The notes beneath the pieces were generated by a model. It had not been told where the DNA came from. It searched no databases and saw only the letters and a list, made by a program, of their open reading frames with translations. A DNA stretch of 64,000 bases from assembly GCF_016907555.1 (NCBI RefSeq), contig NZ_JAFBCE010000001.1, positions 1,178,001 through 1,242,000 of the forward strand, written 5' to 3'. The translations under genes were made by a program, and so were the position numbers. Source of the stretch: Microbacterium laevaniformans (GTDB taxonomy: Bacteria > Actinomycetota > Actinomycetes > Actinomycetales > Microbacteriaceae). Position 1 is the first letter of the stretch. Every line of letters starts with the position of its first letter. Shown one piece after another: positions 35,414-44,577 of this stretch.

Positions 35414-36651
35414 CGTTCTCCCTCGTCGACCGCCGGTGCGCTCACCAGGTCGTGTGCGCGCAGCCAATCGCCGATCGCGTCGGTCCAGCGCTGCTGGTCG
35501 TAGTTCCAGAGCTTGGTGTGTCTGGCGGTGCGGAACACCTGCAACTCGACGAGATCGGGTCGCGCATCGGCCAGACGATGCGATGCGCTCGACGGAACGA
35601 ATCCGTCATCGTCGCTGTGCAGGATCAGGGCGGGGTGGCGCAGTTCGGCGGCGCGCGCCACGATGTCGAGCCGGTCGAGCGGAATGGGTCCGTCGGCGCC
35701 GATGGCGGGAGCCGCCCATCCGGTGCGGAGGGCCCCCATCGCCAGATCGGTCACCGGCGTGGGCACGTGCAGCGCCCGGGCCTGGTAGGTGAGGACGGTG
35801 CGCCAGTCGACGACGGGTGAATCGAGGATGACCCCTTCGATCTGCTCGCGGTGCGCGGAGCCGAGCGATGTCTGCAGGGCGATCGCGCCCCCCATCGACC
35901 AGCCCATCAGCACGATGCGGCGGGCACCATGGCGCAGGGCCCAGCTGACGGCGGCATCGACGTCGCGCCACTCGGTGGCGCCGAGCGCGTAGGCTCCGGC
36001 ACGGCTTCGCGGAGCCTCACCGTCGTTGCGGTACGACACGACGAGCGACGTGATGCCCAGGGCGTGGAACACCGGCACTGCGCGCAGGCATTCGGCTCGC
36101 GTCGTGCCACGACCGTGGATCTGGATGACCCAGGTCTCGTGGTCCGCGTCGCTCCGCGGCTCGGCCGGGAACAGCCAGGCCGGACAGGCGCCGATCGCGG
36201 CAGGCACGTGCTCGTGCGTGAAAGGCAGATGGAGCTCTTCCGGCCGCTCGTAATACCAGCCGCTGAACGCCGCATCGGCGGCGAGGCTCGATTCGCCGCC
36301 GACCTGCGTGAGGAGCTTCCGCTTGACGGTCTCGCCGTCGCTGGCCAGCACAGAGCCCACTTTGAGATAGTCGGCGGAGCCGGTCGTGAACAGGCCGTAG
36401 CGCCCCGGCAGCACCGTGTCGGGCGTGCGCGCCAGCGTGATGGTCTGGGCGGGCACGTCGATGTCGACGATGCGTGTGTCGGGCACGCGCCGTGAGGGCG
36501 TCACCACGCGTCGGGCCATGCGAAGGGCGACGGCGAATGCCATCGCGGCCGTTGCCAACAACGCCGCCGCAAGGGAGAGGGCAAGCATCCGCAGGGTGGC
36601 CGGAGCGCCGATTCGTGAGGCGCCGAGGGCGGCGCGCCTGGGTGCCTTCAT
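35410..36651 (-). CDS. alpha/beta hydrolase with N-terminal membrane anchor
   Basis: The 413-aa product has one TM helix near residues 20-45 (LALSLAAALLATAAMAFAVAL), so the hydrolase domain is probably extracytoplasmic or membrane-tethered. The fold shows the oxyanion motif IQIHGRGTTR, nucleophile elbow GWSMGG, acid in LILHSDDDGFVPSSAS, and His in FRTARHTKLWN. Substrate unknown. TAGGAT 9 nt before the ATG overlaps the -10 of the divergent DUF3000 gene. Confidence 0.9.
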   Translation of the reverse strand: MKAPRRAALGASRIGAPATLRMLALSLAAALLATAAMAFAVALRMARRVVTPSRRVPDTRIVDIDVPAQTITLARTPDTVLPGRYGLFTTGSADYLKVGSVLASDGETVKRKLLTQVGGESSLAADAAFSGWYYERPEELHLPFTHEHVPAAIGACPAWLFPAEPRSDADHETWVIQIHGRGTTRAECLRAVPVFHALGITSLVVSYRNDGEAPRSRAGAYALGATEWRDVDAAVSWALRHGARRIVLMGWSMGGAIALQTSLGSAHREQIEGVILDSPVVDWRTVLTYQARALHVPTPVTDLAMGALRTGWAAPAIGADGPIPLDRLDIVARAAELRHPALILHSDDDGFVPSSASHRLADARPDLVELQVFRTARHTKLWNYDQQRWTDAIGDWLRAHDLVSAPAVDEGER

Positions 36652-36676
36652 CGTGGGCCCATCCTAGTCTGTGACC

Positions 36677-37282
36677 GTGGATGACACCCGTCCCGCCGCT
36701 GAGACACCGGCCTTCGCGCGCGCCGCAGAACAGCTGCGGTCCCTGACCTTCCGGTCCGACTTCTCCGTGCGTGAGATCGCCGCCCCGACGAGCCTCGCGC
36801 CGGAGGCGATCGCCTTCGCGGGAGACGTCCGTCCGGATGCGGACGGGCTGGACTCGCCGTATGGAACCGGGCGCTTCGTCCTCATGCACGACCCGGCCGA
36901 ACCGGACTCCTGGGGCGGTCCGTGGCGTATCGTGTGTTTTGCGCAAGCTCCGCTCGAACCCGAGATCGGCGTCGACCCGTTGCTCGCGGACGTCGCCTGG
37001 TCATGGCTCGTCGATGCGCTTCAGACGCGCGGGGCGGCCTTCCATGCAGAGTCCGGAACGGCGACCAAGACCCTGTCGAAGGGGTTCGGCTCGCTCGCCG
37101 AGGAGGGTGACGGGGCGCAGATCGAGTTGCGGTCGTCCTGGACGCCCGCGGGCGACCTGAGCGCCCACGTGGAGGCGTGGGCGGAGCTCGTGTGCATGCT
37201 GGCGGGTCTGCCGCCGGGATCAGAGGGCATCGCCGTGTTCGGTTCGCAGCGGAGTGCATCAGGAAGGGGAACGCGTGGCTGA
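36677..37282 (+). CDS. DUF3000 family protein
   Basis: About 201 residues: AFARAAEQLRSLTFRSDFSVREIAAP, GRFVLMHDPAEPDSWGGPWRIVCFAQAPLEPEIG, and EAWAELVCMLAGLPPGSEGIAVF, a conserved actinobacterial protein of unknown role usually found before the RNase D gene. TAGTCT ends exactly 6 nt before GTG 36677, favouring this codon over the GTG two codons earlier (36671). It overlaps the RNase D gene by 8 bp. Confidence 0.9.
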   Translation: MDDTRPAAETPAFARAAEQLRSLTFRSDFSVREIAAPTSLAPEAIAFAGDVRPDADGLDSPYGTGRFVLMHDPAEPDSWGGPWRIVCFAQAPLEPEIGVDPLLADVAWSWLVDALQTRGAAFHAESGTATKTLSKGFGSLAEEGDGAQIELRSSWTPAGDLSAHVEAWAELVCMLAGLPPGSEGIAVFGSQRSASGRGTRG

Positions 37283-38471
37283 GTACGACGTCATCACGGA
37301 TGCCGCCGGGCTCGCCGCCGCCGCCACCGCGCTCGCCGCGGGCACCGGCCCCGTCGCCGTCGACGTGGAGCGTGCATCCGGCTTCCGATACTCCCAGCGG
37401 GCGTACCTCATCCAGGTGTACCGGCGCGATGCCGGCGTCTTCCTCATCGACCCGCCGGCGGTGGGCGATCTGTCGCCGTTGCAGGATGCGATCGGTGGCA
37501 TCACCTGGATCCTCCACGCCGCGAGCCAAGACCTCCCGTCGCTGCGCGAAGAGCACCTCGAGCCGCCGCAGATCTTCGACACCGAACTCGCTGCACGTCT
37601 GCTCGGGCATGAGCGGGTCGGCCTCGGCGCCGTCGTCGAGGACGCCCTGGGGATCACCCTCGCGAAGGCGCATTCGGCGGCGGACTGGTCGACCCGTCCG
37701 CTTCCGCAGCCCTGGCTCGAGTACGCCGCGCTGGACGTGCTCCACCTCGTCGACGTCTTCGACGTGCTGCGCGACGAGCTCGAGGAGCAGGGAAAGACCG
37801 ACATCGCGGCGCAGGAGTTCGAGACGGTGCGCACGCGACCGGTCAAGCCTGCTCGGGAGGAGCCCTGGCGACGCCTCAGCGGTTTGCACACCGTGCGCGG
37901 TCGCCGCGCCCTCGCCGTCGCTCGGGCCCTGTGGATCGCGCGGGAGGAGTACGCGCGCGAGCAGGACACTTCGCCCGGTCGGCTCGTCCCGGATCGGGCG
38001 CTGGTGGCCGTCGTCATCGCCGACCCCAAGACCAAGCAGGACCTCGCCCGCGTCAAGGACTTCACCGGCCGAGCGAGCCGCAGCCAGCTCGACCGGTGGT
38101 GGGCCGCGATCGAGGCCGGCCGCGCCGATCCCGCGCTGCCCGCCGAGCGCGCCTCCGGTGATGGAATGCCGCCTCCGCGCGCGTGGGCGGAGCGCAACCC
38201 GGCAGCGGACCTCCGGCTGAAGGCGGCGCGCCCGCTCGTGGAACGGCTTGCCGCCGACCTGCGGATGCCGACCGAGAATCTCCTGACCCCCGACACGTTG
38301 CGTCGTGTCGCATGGGCTCCCCCGGCCGAGATCGACCCGGCATCCATCGGTGACGCGCTCGCGGCCCACGGCGCCCGGCCCTGGCAGATCGAGGCCACGG
38401 CGGCGGTGATCGCCGGCGCCTTTGTCGAATCCGTGCAGAGCGCCGAGGCTGCCTCCGACCTCGCGTCGTAG
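37275..38471 (+). CDS. ribonuclease D-like 3'-5' exonuclease with HRDC domain
   Basis: The 398-aa product has a DEDDy exonuclease domain (about 1-190) with VAVDVERASGFRYSQRAYLIQVYR, WILHAASQDLPSL and the C-terminal EYAALDVLHLVDVF. An HRDC domain (PWRRLSGLHTVRGRRALAVARALWIARE) and a C-terminal helical region follow. Role: tRNA/RNA 3' maturation, by family. GTG 37275 is preceded by AGGAAGGGGA, which fixes the start. Confidence 0.92.
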   Translation: MAEYDVITDAAGLAAAATALAAGTGPVAVDVERASGFRYSQRAYLIQVYRRDAGVFLIDPPAVGDLSPLQDAIGGITWILHAASQDLPSLREEHLEPPQIFDTELAARLLGHERVGLGAVVEDALGITLAKAHSAADWSTRPLPQPWLEYAALDVLHLVDVFDVLRDELEEQGKTDIAAQEFETVRTRPVKPAREEPWRRLSGLHTVRGRRALAVARALWIAREEYAREQDTSPGRLVPDRALVAVVIADPKTKQDLARVKDFTGRASRSQLDRWWAAIEAGRADPALPAERASGDGMPPPRAWAERNPAADLRLKAARPLVERLAADLRMPTENLLTPDTLRRVAWAPPAEIDPASIGDALAAHGARPWQIEATAAVIAGAFVESVQSAEAASDLAS

Positions 38472-38491
38472 AATCGTTCCAAGCGTTTCCG

Positions 38492-38528
38492 TGAGACTGA
38501 GTTTCATCGTACGCTGGACTGAATCTCA
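38492..38528. promoter_or_regulatory. inverted repeat in the fadA promoter (candidate operator)
   Basis: TGAGACTGAG (38492-38501) and CTGAATCTCA (38519-38528) are inverted with 8 of 10 matches. A -10-like TACGCT (38510-38515) lies between them. Position suggests a fatty-acid-responsive repressor site; inference. Confidence 0.4.
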
Positions 38529-38543
38529 ACCCTTGGAGGCAGT

Positions 38544-39746
38544 GTGGCCGAGCTCTCGGACGTCTACTTCGTCGATGGAATGCGCACCCCGTTCGGTCGC
38601 GCCGGCGAGAAGGGCATGTACTGGAACACCCGCGCGGATGACCTCGCGGTCAAGGCGACGATCGGACTCATGGCCCGGAACACCGCTGTTCCCGCCGCTC
38701 GCGTCGACGACGTCGCCATCGCCGCGACCAGCCAGACCGGAGAGCAGGGCCTGACGCTCGGGCGCTCCGTGGCCATCCTCGCCGGCCTTCCGCAGACCGT
38801 GCCCGGCTTCGCGATCGACCGGATGTGCGCCGGCGCCATGACGAGCGTCGCCATGATGGGTGCCTCAATCAGTGCCGGCATGTACGACGTCGCCCTCGCC
38901 GGCGGCGTCGAGCACATGGGCCACTACCCCATCGGCGGGAACGCCGACCCGAATCCCCGGTTCGTGGCCGAGAAGATGGTCGATCCGGGCGCACTGAACA
39001 TGGGCGTGACGGCCGAGCGCATCTTCGACCGGTTCCCGCAGCTGACCAAGGAGCGCTCCGACCGTTTCGGCATGCTCAGCCAGCACAAGGCGCAGGCCGC
39101 CTACGAGGCCGGCAAGTTCCAGCCCGATCTGGTTCCCGTCGCCGTGAAGGATGCCGAGGGAAGCTGGGGCCTGGCCACGGAGGACGAGGGTCGTCGCCCG
39201 CAGACGACGATGGAAGACCTTGCGGCGTTGAAGACGCCGTTCCGTCCGCACGGGCGGGTGACGGCAGGAACGTCCTCGCCGCTGACCGACGGCGCCACGA
39301 TGTCGCTGCTCGCCGGCGGCGGTGCCGTCAAGGAGCTCGGGCTCACCCCCAAGATGCGCATGGTCTCCTTCGCCTTCGCCGGCGTGCAACCCGAGATCAT
39401 GGGCATCGGCCCGATCCCGTCGACGGAGAAGGCGCTGAAGAAGGCCGGGCTCACGATCGACGACATCGGTCTGTTCGAGTTGAACGAGGCCTTCGCGGTG
39501 CAGGTGCTGTCCCTGCTCGATCATTTCGGCATCGCCGACGACGACCCGCGGGTCAATCAGTGGGGTGGGGCGATCGCCCTCGGCCACCCGCTGGCCGCAT
39601 CGGGTGTGCGGCTGATGATCCAGCTCGCCGCGCAGTTCGCCGAGCGACCGGATGTCCGCTACGGACTCACCGCGATGTGCGTGGGGCTCGGGCAGGGCGG
39701 ATCGGTCATCTGGGAGAACCCGCACTACAACGGCCGCAAGCGCTGA
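38544..39746 (+). CDS. fadA: acetyl-CoA C-acyltransferase (thiolase)
   Basis: Last step of beta-oxidation, cleaving 3-ketoacyl-CoA. The 400-aa product has the nucleophile in IDRMCAGAMTS, FELNEAFAVQVL, GGAIALGHPLAASG (catalytic His) and AMCVGLGQGGS (second Cys). GTG start with GGAGG 4 nt before. It forms an operon with the multifunctional subunit 13 bp downstream. Confidence 0.94.
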   Translation: MAELSDVYFVDGMRTPFGRAGEKGMYWNTRADDLAVKATIGLMARNTAVPAARVDDVAIAATSQTGEQGLTLGRSVAILAGLPQTVPGFAIDRMCAGAMTSVAMMGASISAGMYDVALAGGVEHMGHYPIGGNADPNPRFVAEKMVDPGALNMGVTAERIFDRFPQLTKERSDRFGMLSQHKAQAAYEAGKFQPDLVPVAVKDAEGSWGLATEDEGRRPQTTMEDLAALKTPFRPHGRVTAGTSSPLTDGATMSLLAGGGAVKELGLTPKMRMVSFAFAGVQPEIMGIGPIPSTEKALKKAGLTIDDIGLFELNEAFAVQVLSLLDHFGIADDDPRVNQWGGAIALGHPLAASGVRLMIQLAAQFAERPDVRYGLTAMCVGLGQGGSVIWENPHYNGRKR

Positions 39747-39759
39747 GAGGACGACGGAC

Positions 39760-41904
39760 ATGACGAACTACGACGAGATCGACTTCTCCCCCCTCACCGC
39801 GCTCGCCGACGGCGAGGTCGTCACCCATTCGCGGGTGCGCGACATCATCCTGCCCTCGGGCAAGGTCCTCGCGCTCATCACGCTCGACAACGGTCGCGAC
39901 CACACGCGGCCCAACACGCTCGGTCCGGCCACACTGACCGAGCTCGGGGCGACGCTGGCGAGCCTCAAGGCCCGTGCGGAGGCCGGCGAGATCCAGGCCG
40001 TGGGCATCACGGGCAAGCAGTACATCCTCGCCGCCGGCGCGGACCTCTCCGACATCACACGGGTCGGCTCCAAGGACAACGCCCGTCTGGTCGCGCAGCT
40101 CGGGCACAAGGTGCTCGGGTCGCTCGGCGAGCTCGGAGTGCCCTCCTTCGCCTTCGTCAACGGTCTCGCCCTCGGCGGGGGGCTGGAGATCGCGCTGAAC
40201 TCGACATACCGCACGGTCGACGCCTCCGCAGCCGCGATCGCCCTGCCCGAGGTGTTCCTGGGGATCATCCCCGGCTGGGGCGGCGCGTACCTGCTGCCGA
40301 ACCTCATCGGCATCGAGAACGCCCTCGAGGTCGTCATCAGCAACCCCCTGAAGCAGAACCGCATGCTGAAGCCGCAGCAGGCATACGACTACGGCATCTT
40401 CGACGCGATCTTCCCTGCTGCGACCTACCTCGAGAGCTCGCTCGCCTGGGCCGACGGGGTCCTGACGGGGGCCGTCAAGGTCGAGCGGAAGAACGAGCCG
40501 GGCAAGATCGAGCGGCTCACCAAGTGGCCCATCGCGATCAAGGTCGCGCGCGGCATGCTCGAATCCAAGATCGGCACCGTCCCACGCTCACCCTACGCCG
40601 CACTCGAGCTGCTCGACAAGGCGAAGGGCGGAACGAAGGCCGAGGGCTTCGCGCGCGAAGACGAGGCCCTGGCCGATCTCGTCACGGGCGACCAGTTCGC
40701 GGCATCCATGTACGCGTTCGATCTCGTGCAGAAGCGGGCCAAGCGACCCGTCGGCGCCCCCGACAAGGCGCTCGCGAAGAAGGTCACGAAGGTCGGCATC
40801 ATCGGCGCCGGACTCATGGCCAGCCAGTTCGCCCTGCTGTTCGTGCGCAAGCTCCAGGTGCCGGTGCTCATCACCGACCTCGACCAGGCGCGCGTCGACA
40901 AGGGCGTCGCCTACATCCACGACGAGATCGGAAAGCTCGAGGCCAAGGGCCGCCTCGATGCCGATGCGGCGAACAAGCTGCGCGCGCTCGTGACCGGGAC
41001 GACCGACAAGAGCCTGTACGCCGATTGCGACTTCGTCATCGAGGCCGTCTTCGAGGAGGTCGGCGTCAAGCAGGCCGTCTTCGGCGAGATCGAGAAGATC
41101 GTCGCCGAGGATGCGATTCTCGCGACCAACACGTCGTCGCTGTCGGTCGCGGAGATCGGTTCGAAGCTCGCGCACCCCGAGCGGCTCGTCGGCTTCCACT
41201 TCTTCAACCCGGTCGCCGTCATGCCCTTGATCGAGATCGTCAAGACGCCGACCACGACGGATGCCGCGCTGTCGACGGCCTTCGTCGTGGCGAAGGGCCT
41301 CGGCAAGAACGCCGTGCTGACGGCGGATGCTCCGGGTTTCGTCGTCAATCGCCTCCTCGCCAAGGTCATGGGCGAGGCAGCGCGTGCCGTCTACGAGGGC
41401 ACCCCCGTCGCGGATGTCGAGAAGGCGTTCGCGCCGCTCGGACTGCCGATGGGACCCTTCCAGCTCATCGATCTGGTCGGGTGGAAGGTCGCGGCGCACG
41501 TCCAGGACACGATGGTCCACGCGTTCCCCGACCGTTTCTACGCGAACGAGAACTTCCACCAGCTCGCCGAGCTGCCGGAGGTCGTCGAGAAGGACAAGGG
41601 CGGGCGCGTCACCGGCTTCTCGAAGGCGGCGGAGAAGGCGCTGAAGGGGCATGTGGGCTCGGCCCCGGCATCCGCCGACACGATTCTTCGGCGCGTGCAG
41701 GACGGCTTGGCCACCGAGATCAAGCTGATGCTCGACGAGGGCGTCGTTCCCGAGGTCGAAGACATCGACCTGTGCCTGATCCTCGGCGCCGGCTGGCCGT
41801 TCATCGACGGCGGGGCTTCGCCGTACCTCGATCGCGAGGGTGCATCCGAGCGCGCGTTCGGCGGCTCGTTCCACACGCCGCAGATTCGCGGTATCGGCGG
41901 CTGA
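39760..41904 (+). CDS. fadB: multifunctional fatty acid oxidation protein (enoyl-CoA hydratase/3-hydroxyacyl-CoA dehydrogenase)
   Basis: The 714-aa product. The N-terminal crotonase domain has VGITGKQYILAAGADLSDI, FVNGLALGGGLEIAL and PEVFLGIIPGWGGAYLLP. The C-terminal dehydrogenase has the NAD-binding VGIIGAGLMASQFALLF, FHFFNPVAVMPLIEIV (catalytic His) and DAPGFVVNRLL. It partners the thiolase as an alpha/beta-type complex. ATG 39760 follows AGAGGACG. A terminator hairpin follows the gene. Confidence 0.94.
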   Translation: MTNYDEIDFSPLTALADGEVVTHSRVRDIILPSGKVLALITLDNGRDHTRPNTLGPATLTELGATLASLKARAEAGEIQAVGITGKQYILAAGADLSDITRVGSKDNARLVAQLGHKVLGSLGELGVPSFAFVNGLALGGGLEIALNSTYRTVDASAAAIALPEVFLGIIPGWGGAYLLPNLIGIENALEVVISNPLKQNRMLKPQQAYDYGIFDAIFPAATYLESSLAWADGVLTGAVKVERKNEPGKIERLTKWPIAIKVARGMLESKIGTVPRSPYAALELLDKAKGGTKAEGFAREDEALADLVTGDQFAASMYAFDLVQKRAKRPVGAPDKALAKKVTKVGIIGAGLMASQFALLFVRKLQVPVLITDLDQARVDKGVAYIHDEIGKLEAKGRLDADAANKLRALVTGTTDKSLYADCDFVIEAVFEEVGVKQAVFGEIEKIVAEDAILATNTSSLSVAEIGSKLAHPERLVGFHFFNPVAVMPLIEIVKTPTTTDAALSTAFVVAKGLGKNAVLTADAPGFVVNRLLAKVMGEAARAVYEGTPVADVEKAFAPLGLPMGPFQLIDLVGWKVAAHVQDTMVHAFPDRFYANENFHQLAELPEVVEKDKGGRVTGFSKAAEKALKGHVGSAPASADTILRRVQDGLATEIKLMLDEGVVPEVEDIDLCLILGAGWPFIDGGASPYLDREGASERAFGGSFHTPQIRGIGG

Positions 41905-41943
41905 TACTGCCGGATCCGTCGTCACGGATTCGGAGGAACGCAA

Positions 41944-41985
41944 CGGAATCGGATGCCGCACGTCGCGGCATCCGATTCCGTTCTT
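41944..41985. terminator. strong hairpin between fadB and pepN
   Basis: Perfect 16-bp arms CGGAATCGGATGCCGC and GCGGCATCCGATTCCG, followed by TTCTT on the plus strand. It lies between convergent genes, so likely serves both. Confidence 0.8.
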
Positions 41986-42081
41986 CATGTCCGCGTCCGG
42001 TGGCGACGCCCGGGCAGGCTCAGCGCGAGGGCTGTGCCGCCCGCACGCGGAGATCGCGCGCGAGGCCATCGCGCTGCTCGA

Positions 42082-44529
42082 TCACGAGACGAGGGCCCCC
42101 GGCGTGTCCGGGTGATCTCGCAACCAGGCGTCGGCGGCGTCGAGCGACGGGGATGCCGGGAACAGGCCGATCACCAGGCGACGGGCGATCTCGATCGACC
42201 GTGACTGCCACGTGGGCAGGATACGTGCGAAGTAGTCGTCGTCGAAGTCGGCGACCAGGTCACGGCGTCCGCCGGCGCGCACGCCGGCGATCGTGGCATC
42301 GAGGTGATCGTTGGTCAGTGTGTCGTCGCTCCATGCCGCCTGCCACGCTGCGGCGCGGACGGATGCCGCGGGGTGAGCCGTCCGCGCGGTCCGCGCGGCC
42401 ACGCGTCCCCACGCCGTGTCATCGGTGCGCAGCTCGCGTGCGATGTCTGCCTCGTCGGCCTCTCCGCTCGTCGCGAGGGCGATGAGCCACGCCCAGCGGA
42501 GCTCGGGGTCCAGCGGCAGCCCCGCCGGAGGCGGGGTGGTTCCGGACAGCACTGCCCGCAGGTCGGCGGCGCGGTCGCCGCAGACCGATGCCGCGGTGCC
42601 GACCGTACGTGCCCAGATGAGCTGAGCGTCAGAGCCCGGTGTCGCCTGGCTCAGCGCGTTCCACGCCGTGTCCAGCCACTGCGCGGCCAGCGGGGCACGG
42701 TCGTCATCCGCGGCGAAATGGCCGACCGTGAACGCGGCACGCACCGTCGCATCCGTCAGCAGCGCCGCATCCGTCTCCTCCGGCGCATGTCGCGCGACGA
42801 TGTCGATGTAGCGCCGCGCGGGCAGGATGCCGTCGCGCGTCGCATTCCACAGTGCCGCCCAGATCACGGCGCGCGCGAGCGCGTCGTCGATCGTCGAGAG
42901 GCCGCGTGCGACGGCCGCGGTGGACGCGGCATCCAGACGGACCTTCGCATAGGTGCGATCGTCGTCGTTGGGGACGACGAGGACGACGTCATCGTGCCGG
43001 GCCCCCTCGAGCGGCGTGCGCGGTGCGACGACATCGGTCGCGATCTCGCCGCGGCGCACGAGACGCCCGCCCGCGTCGCCGTACAGCCCCACGGTCACCC
43101 GGTCGGGGCGTACCGTCGAGACGGCCAGCTCCAGGCCGTCCGACGTGCGCTCGGCACTGAGCTCGGTGACACCGGTCGTCTGCAGCCACGCCGCGCTCCA
43201 CGCCGCCAGATCACGCCCCGATGCCTCCTCGAGAGCCGTGAGGAGGTCGGGGAGGGTGGTGTTGCCGAAGGCGTGTCGGGCGAAGTAGCGCTGCGCTCCG
43301 CGGAAGAAGGCCTCCTCCCCCACGAAGCCGACGAGCTGCTTGAGCACCGACGCGCCCTTTGCGTACGTGATGCCGTCGAAGTTGAGCTTGGCGGCTTCCA
43401 GATCAGGGATATCGGCGACGATCGGGTGCGTGGTGGGCAGCTGGTCCTGCGTGTATGCCCATCCCTTGCGCCGGGTGGCGAAGCTGACCCACGCGTCCGG
43501 GAAGCCCCCCACGGCCGCGGCAGCATGCGTGCCCATGTAGTCGGCGAACGACTCCTTCAGCCACAGGTCATCCCACCACCGCATCGTCGCCAGATCGCCG
43601 AACCACATGTGGGCCATCTCGTGCAGGATCGTGTTCGCTCGGGCTTCGTGCTGCGCGGTCGTCGACGCACCGCGGAACACGTACGCCTCGGTGAAGGTCA
43701 CCAATCCGGGGTTCTCCATGGCCCCGAGGTTGTACTCGGGGACGAAGATCTGGTCGTACTTCCCCCAGGGGTACGGGAAGTCGAACGCGTTCTCGAAGAA
43801 CGACAAGCCCCGTCGGGTGATGTCGAGGATCTCGGCGGCGTCCAAGTGAGCGGCCAGCGACGCGCGGCAGAGCACACCGAGAGCGATGGGGGCCTGCGTG
43901 CCGCGATGCGTGCCGTCGACGCGATGGTAGGGACCCGCGGCGACGGCGGTGATGTAGCTCGACAGTGGCAGCGTCTCCGTGAAGTGCACGCGCACTCCCC
44001 CCGCGACCTCGTCGCGTGAGGCCTCAGCGCCGTTGGACAGCACCTCCCAGCCCGTCGGGGCGGCGACGGTGAAGCGCCAGCGCGCCTTCATATCCGGCTG
44101 CTCGAAGCACGGGTAGACGCGACGGCAGTCGGCAGGCTCGTACTGGGTGTACAGATAGGTGGCGTCATCGACGGGGTCGCGGAAGCGGTGCAGACCCTCG
44201 CCGGTCGTGCTGTACCGCGCCGCCGCGTCAATGCGCACCACATTCGGCGTCGCCCCATCGGCCACCAGCCCGCGCAGGCGGATGCGCGCACCGTCCCACT
44301 CGACCGGTTGCGCACGGTCATTGACGATCACCTCGATGACGCTCTCACCGATGAAGTCGACCCACGTGGTGTCGGTCACGGCCGTGAACGCGAACGTCGA
44401 CCGCGTGGGAAACGTCGTCACCGCGGCATCCGGGGCTGAACGCAGGTCGAGGTCGACCTCGACGGTGTGCAGTCGGACGCCGGCGGCGCGAGCCGCCGTC
44501 TCTTCGCGAGTGAGGTTGGCGGAACTCAT
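42082..44529 (-). CDS. pepN: aminopeptidase N (M1 family zinc metallopeptidase)
   Basis: The 815-aa product has an N-terminal beta domain, the exopeptidase motif GAMENPGLVTF, zinc site HEMAHMWFGDLATMRWWDDLWLKESFADY (HExxH..E), and a long helical C-terminal domain. It removes N-terminal residues from peptides in the cytoplasm. ATG 44529 preceded by TGGAG. Divergent from the TetR gene across 42 bp. Confidence 0.95.
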   Translation of the reverse strand: MSSANLTREETAARAAGVRLHTVEVDLDLRSAPDAAVTTFPTRSTFAFTAVTDTTWVDFIGESVIEVIVNDRAQPVEWDGARIRLRGLVADGATPNVVRIDAAARYSTTGEGLHRFRDPVDDATYLYTQYEPADCRRVYPCFEQPDMKARWRFTVAAPTGWEVLSNGAEASRDEVAGGVRVHFTETLPLSSYITAVAAGPYHRVDGTHRGTQAPIALGVLCRASLAAHLDAAEILDITRRGLSFFENAFDFPYPWGKYDQIFVPEYNLGAMENPGLVTFTEAYVFRGASTTAQHEARANTILHEMAHMWFGDLATMRWWDDLWLKESFADYMGTHAAAAVGGFPDAWVSFATRRKGWAYTQDQLPTTHPIVADIPDLEAAKLNFDGITYAKGASVLKQLVGFVGEEAFFRGAQRYFARHAFGNTTLPDLLTALEEASGRDLAAWSAAWLQTTGVTELSAERTSDGLELAVSTVRPDRVTVGLYGDAGGRLVRRGEIATDVVAPRTPLEGARHDDVVLVVPNDDDRTYAKVRLDAASTAAVARGLSTIDDALARAVIWAALWNATRDGILPARRYIDIVARHAPEETDAALLTDATVRAAFTVGHFAADDDRAPLAAQWLDTAWNALSQATPGSDAQLIWARTVGTAASVCGDRAADLRAVLSGTTPPPAGLPLDPELRWAWLIALATSGEADEADIARELRTDDTAWGRVAARTARTAHPAASVRAAAWQAAWSDDTLTNDHLDATIAGVRAGGRRDLVADFDDDYFARILPTWQSRSIEIARRLVIGLFPASPSLDAADAWLRDHPDTPGALVS

Positions 44530-44567
44530 TGCTCCATGCTGTCACGCCGGACGTTGTGATATTTTCC

Positions 44568-44577
44568 GAACATGTTC
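44568..44577. promoter_or_regulatory. palindrome over the TetR start codon
   Basis: GAACATGTTC, a perfect 10-bp palindrome that contains the ATG of the regulator. TATTTT lies 6 nt before that ATG. A possible autoregulatory site; may be chance. Confidence 0.3.
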
